DNA of 64,000 nt from JAOUEA01 sp963719165 (lineage in GTDB: Bacteria > Actinomycetota > UBA4738 > HRBIN12). Of this stretch, positions 62,314-64,000 are shown piece by piece (positions within the stretch are counted from its first letter, which is position 1; each line of letters starts with the position of its first letter). The stretch is taken from NCBI GenBank assembly GCA_963719165.1, contig CAVRAV010000001.1, positions 1,798,001 to 1,862,000 of the forward strand, written 5' to 3'. A program made the position numbers and the translations under genes. The notes below the pieces were generated by a model. That model had not been told where the DNA came from, made no database searches, and was given only the letters and a program-made list of their open reading frames with translations.

Positions 62314-62460
62314 CTGCGCGCGTGGGAGATGCGCATTGACTGCGCGCGTGGGAGATGCGCATTGACTGCGCGCGTGGGAGATGCGCATTGACTGCGCGCG
62401 TGGGAGATGCGCATTGACTGCGCGCGTGGGAGATGCGCATTGACTGCGCGCGTGGGAGAT
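62305..62460 (+). repeat. six-copy 26-bp tandem repeat at the soxB/soxD junction
   Basis: Six identical head-to-tail copies, each starting GCGCATTGACTGCGCG and ending GTGGGAGAT. The first copy holds the soxB stop codon and each copy carries a GGGAG Shine-Dalgarno-like motif and an ATG. The last GGGAG lies 8 bases before the soxD GTG. The unit is not a multiple of three, so copy number sets the frame of the upstream ATGs relative to soxD. A seventh partial copy (GCGC) follows. There are no spacers, so this is not CRISPR. Confidence 0.95.
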
Positions 62461-62465
62461 GCGCC

Positions 62466-62747
62466 GTGCTCTTGATCCCTTGCCCCTACTGCGGGCCGCG
62501 CGAGGAGACCGAGTTCCACTACGGCGGGCAGGCGCACGTGGCCTACCCCGCGGATCCGGCCGCGCTCTCCGACGAGGAATGGGCCGACTTCCTGTTCATG
62601 CGCGAGAACCCGATGGGCGCATGGTCCGAGCGATGGGTACACGAAGCTGGATGCCGGCGGTGGTTCAACGTGGTGCGTTCCACGGCGACGAACGAGATCC
62701 AGGCTGCCTACGCGATCGGCGAGCCGCCGCCGAGAGGCGACGGGTGA
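62466..62747 (+). CDS. soxD: sarcosine oxidase delta subunit
   Basis: Small zinc-binding subunit of tetrameric sarcosine oxidase. The 93-residue protein from GTG 62466 starts VLLIPCPYCGPREETEFHYG, the family's standard N-terminus with the first two zinc cysteines; HEAGCRRWFNVVR near residue 70 carries a third. An ATG at 62433 inside the tandem repeat is in frame and would add 11 residues, but the GTG matches known proteins. The stop overlaps the soxA start (GTGA). Confidence 0.93.
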   Translation: MLLIPCPYCGPREETEFHYGGQAHVAYPADPAALSDEEWADFLFMRENPMGAWSERWVHEAGCRRWFNVVRSTATNEIQAAYAIGEPPPRGDG

Positions 62748-64000
62748 CATCCTCGCGCCGCTCCGAGGGCGGCTCGGGGATCGACCGCGGCGTGCCGTTG
62801 CGGTTCTCCTTCGACGGGTCCACCCGCGAAGGCTACGCGGGCGACACGCTCGCGAGCGCTCTGCTTGCCAACGGCGTGGACGTCGTGTGCTCCTCGCCGA
62901 TCCTCAACCGCCCGCGTGGCGTGTTCTCCGCAGGGGTCGAGGAGCCCTGCGCCTTCGTGGAGGTGAGCGCGCCGCGGCTCGAACCAATCGTGGCCGCCCC
63001 AGCCGTGGAGCTGGTCGATGGGCTGAGGGCTGCGGGCCGCCCCGGCGTGGGACGACTCCGGGAGGACGATGCCGGTGCCGCGCCGGCCGATCACCGGAAC
63101 GTGCATGTGGAGACCCTCGTGGTGGGCGCCGGCGTTACCGGCCTTCGCGCCGCGCGCGAGGCCGCGCGCTCCGGTGAGCGCGTGATGCTCGTGGACGAGC
63201 GCCACTGGCTCGGAGGCACGGCGCACAGCGCCGCCGACATCGACGGGGAGGCGGCGGCGGCCTGGGTACAGATCGTGGCCGCCGAGCTCGACGAGGCGCC
63301 TGGGGTGCGCGTCTTGCCGCGCGCCACCGCGCTCGGCGTGTACGACGCGGGCTACGTCGTCGTGGCGCAGAGGAGCCGGGGCGCGGAGCGCATCTGGCAC
63401 GTGCGTGCCGGGCGCGTGGTCCTCGCCACCGGGGCCCACGAGCGCCCGATCGCCTTCGCCGACAACGATCGCCCCGGCGTCATGCTCGCATCCGCGGCCG
63501 TGCTCTACGCCGACCGGTTCGGCGTGCTGCCCGGCGAGCGGGCCGTGGTCTTCACGACGAATCACGGCGGCCACGCGGCGGCCGAGGCCCTCGCCGAGGC
63601 CGGCGTCGAGATCGCGGCGATCCTGGACGCCGGCGAGGGCGGCCCCGCCACCGATCGCGCGCGCGACCGCGGTATCGAGGTGCGCACCCGCTGGGCCGTG
63701 GCCTCCACCGCGGGGGGCGACCGTGTCCGATCGGTCCTCGGGGTCGGGCCCGACGGGGTCGAGGAGGTGTTCGATGCGGACCTCGTCCTCGTGGCCGGTG
63801 GGTGGAACCCCGTCGTCCAGCTGTGGCGCGGCATCGGCGGCGGCGTTCGCTACGACGACGACCTCGCCTGCTTCCTCCCCGACGGCCCGGCACCGCCATG
63901 GCTCGAGATCGAGGGAGCCGCCGCGGGGGTCGGTCTGCCCGCCGTCACGCCGTACTGGTTCACGCCCGGGGCCGACCTCAGCCACCACTTCATCGATCTG
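62744..64000 (+). CDS. soxA: sarcosine oxidase alpha subunit, partial
   Basis: Large subunit of heterotetrameric sarcosine oxidase. The visible 419 residues include an N-terminal 2Fe-2S-ferredoxin-like domain without cluster cysteines (VPLRFSFDGSTREGYAGDTL), then the pyridine-nucleotide fold VETLVVGAGVTGLRAAREAA (about 123-142) and VLATGAHERPIAFADNDRPG. The folate-binding GcvT-like half lies beyond the window edge. The GTG at 62744 overlaps the soxD stop. soxG would be expected next. Confidence 0.93.
   Translation, partial: MTSSRRSEGGSGIDRGVPLRFSFDGSTREGYAGDTLASALLANGVDVVCSSPILNRPRGVFSAGVEEPCAFVEVSAPRLEPIVAAPAVELVDGLRAAGRPGVGRLREDDAGAAPADHRNVHVETLVVGAGVTGLRAAREAARSGERVMLVDERHWLGGTAHSAADIDGEAAAAWVQIVAAELDEAPGVRVLPRATALGVYDAGYVVVAQRSRGAERIWHVRAGRVVLATGAHERPIAFADNDRPGVMLASAAVLYADRFGVLPGERAVVFTTNHGGHAAAEALAEAGVEIAAILDAGEGGPATDRARDRGIEVRTRWAVASTAGGDRVRSVLGVGPDGVEEVFDADLVLVAGGWNPVVQLWRGIGGGVRYDDDLACFLPDGPAPPWLEIEGAAAGVGLPAVTPYWFTPGADLSHHFIDL

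Noticed and set aside
62305..62460. CRISPR array
   Set aside because: Copies are directly abutting with no spacers, and there are no cas genes.
1..64000. tRNA, rRNA or riboswitch genes
   Set aside because: No cloverleaf, rRNA signature or known aptamer consensus was found by eye; a covariance-model scan would be decisive but could not be run.

Overview
The window is very GC-rich chromosomal DNA from an actinobacterium-like organism that I cannot place to genus. The pointers are: short GTG/ATG starts coupled by 4-base ATGA/GTGA overlaps, several near-leaderless promoters, an actinobacterial-type LexA box (TCGAAC-N4-GTTCGA) on a DUF222-HNH gene, an ECF42 sigma factor beside a DGPF/YCII gene, and tetrameric-type sarcosine oxidase genes. 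I saw no rRNA, tRNA, insertion sequence, prophage or CRISPR array.

Layout. 1-7.7 kb (minus): a branched-chain amino-acid operon, orf105-ilvB-ilvN-ilvC-leuA-leuB-cimA, headed by an attenuator with a 16-residue leader peptide holding Val-Leu-Val-Leu-Ile. 7.7-12.3 kb: an ECF sigma factor, a membrane protein that is probably its anti-sigma factor, a lipoprotein and an RTX-type secreted protein. The sigma gene and the two secreted-protein genes share one promoter-like element. 12.3-24.1 kb: small housekeeping and regulatory genes (DUF6920 remnant, ECF42 module, SRPBCC/ArsR pair, DinB, GNAT, GAP, SOS-controlled HNH, DUF1905, DUF1345, aminotransferase). 24.2-25.1 kb: arsR-arsC, with a divergent 16-residue peptide containing six cysteines. 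25.2-29.5 kb: Eis-type acetyltransferase, a three-module secreted beta-propeller and an allene-oxide-cyclase-like secreted protein. 29.5-32.5 kb: ilvD-thrC. 32.6-42.4 kb: oxidoreductases, acyl-CoA enzymes and a phosphoesterase; many genes here carry single-base frameshifts. 42.6-52.9 kb: TetR regulator, nucleoside hydrolase-ribokinase, and a Rieske/FAD-GcvT/arginase-like/serine-hydrolase group beside an amine oxidase. 53-56.8 kb: oxidative pentose phosphate genes gnd-zwf and pgl. 56.8-60.9 kb: acyl-CoA dehydrogenase, zinc metallopeptidase, cysteine synthase and IclR. 61.1-64 kb: soxB-soxD-soxA (sarcosine oxidase), with a six-copy 26-bp tandem repeat at the soxB/soxD junction.

How the genes work together. 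IlvBNCD with LeuA/LeuB make valine and leucine. CimA gives a threonine-independent route to isoleucine, while ilvD is translationally coupled to thrC. The Rieske oxygenase, the FAD-GcvT protein and sarcosine oxidase are compatible with stepwise demethylation of N-methylated compounds such as glycine betaine. The nucleoside hydrolase and ribokinase feed ribose to the pentose phosphate enzymes.

Sequence quality. At least a dozen apparent one-base indels interrupt otherwise well-conserved reading frames (near 10.7, 12.6, 19.5, 33.0, 34.5, 37.0 and 38.4 kb, and six between 38.8 and 40.6 kb). The pattern suggests assembly or read errors more than decay. All identifications come from reading the sequence; no database search was run.
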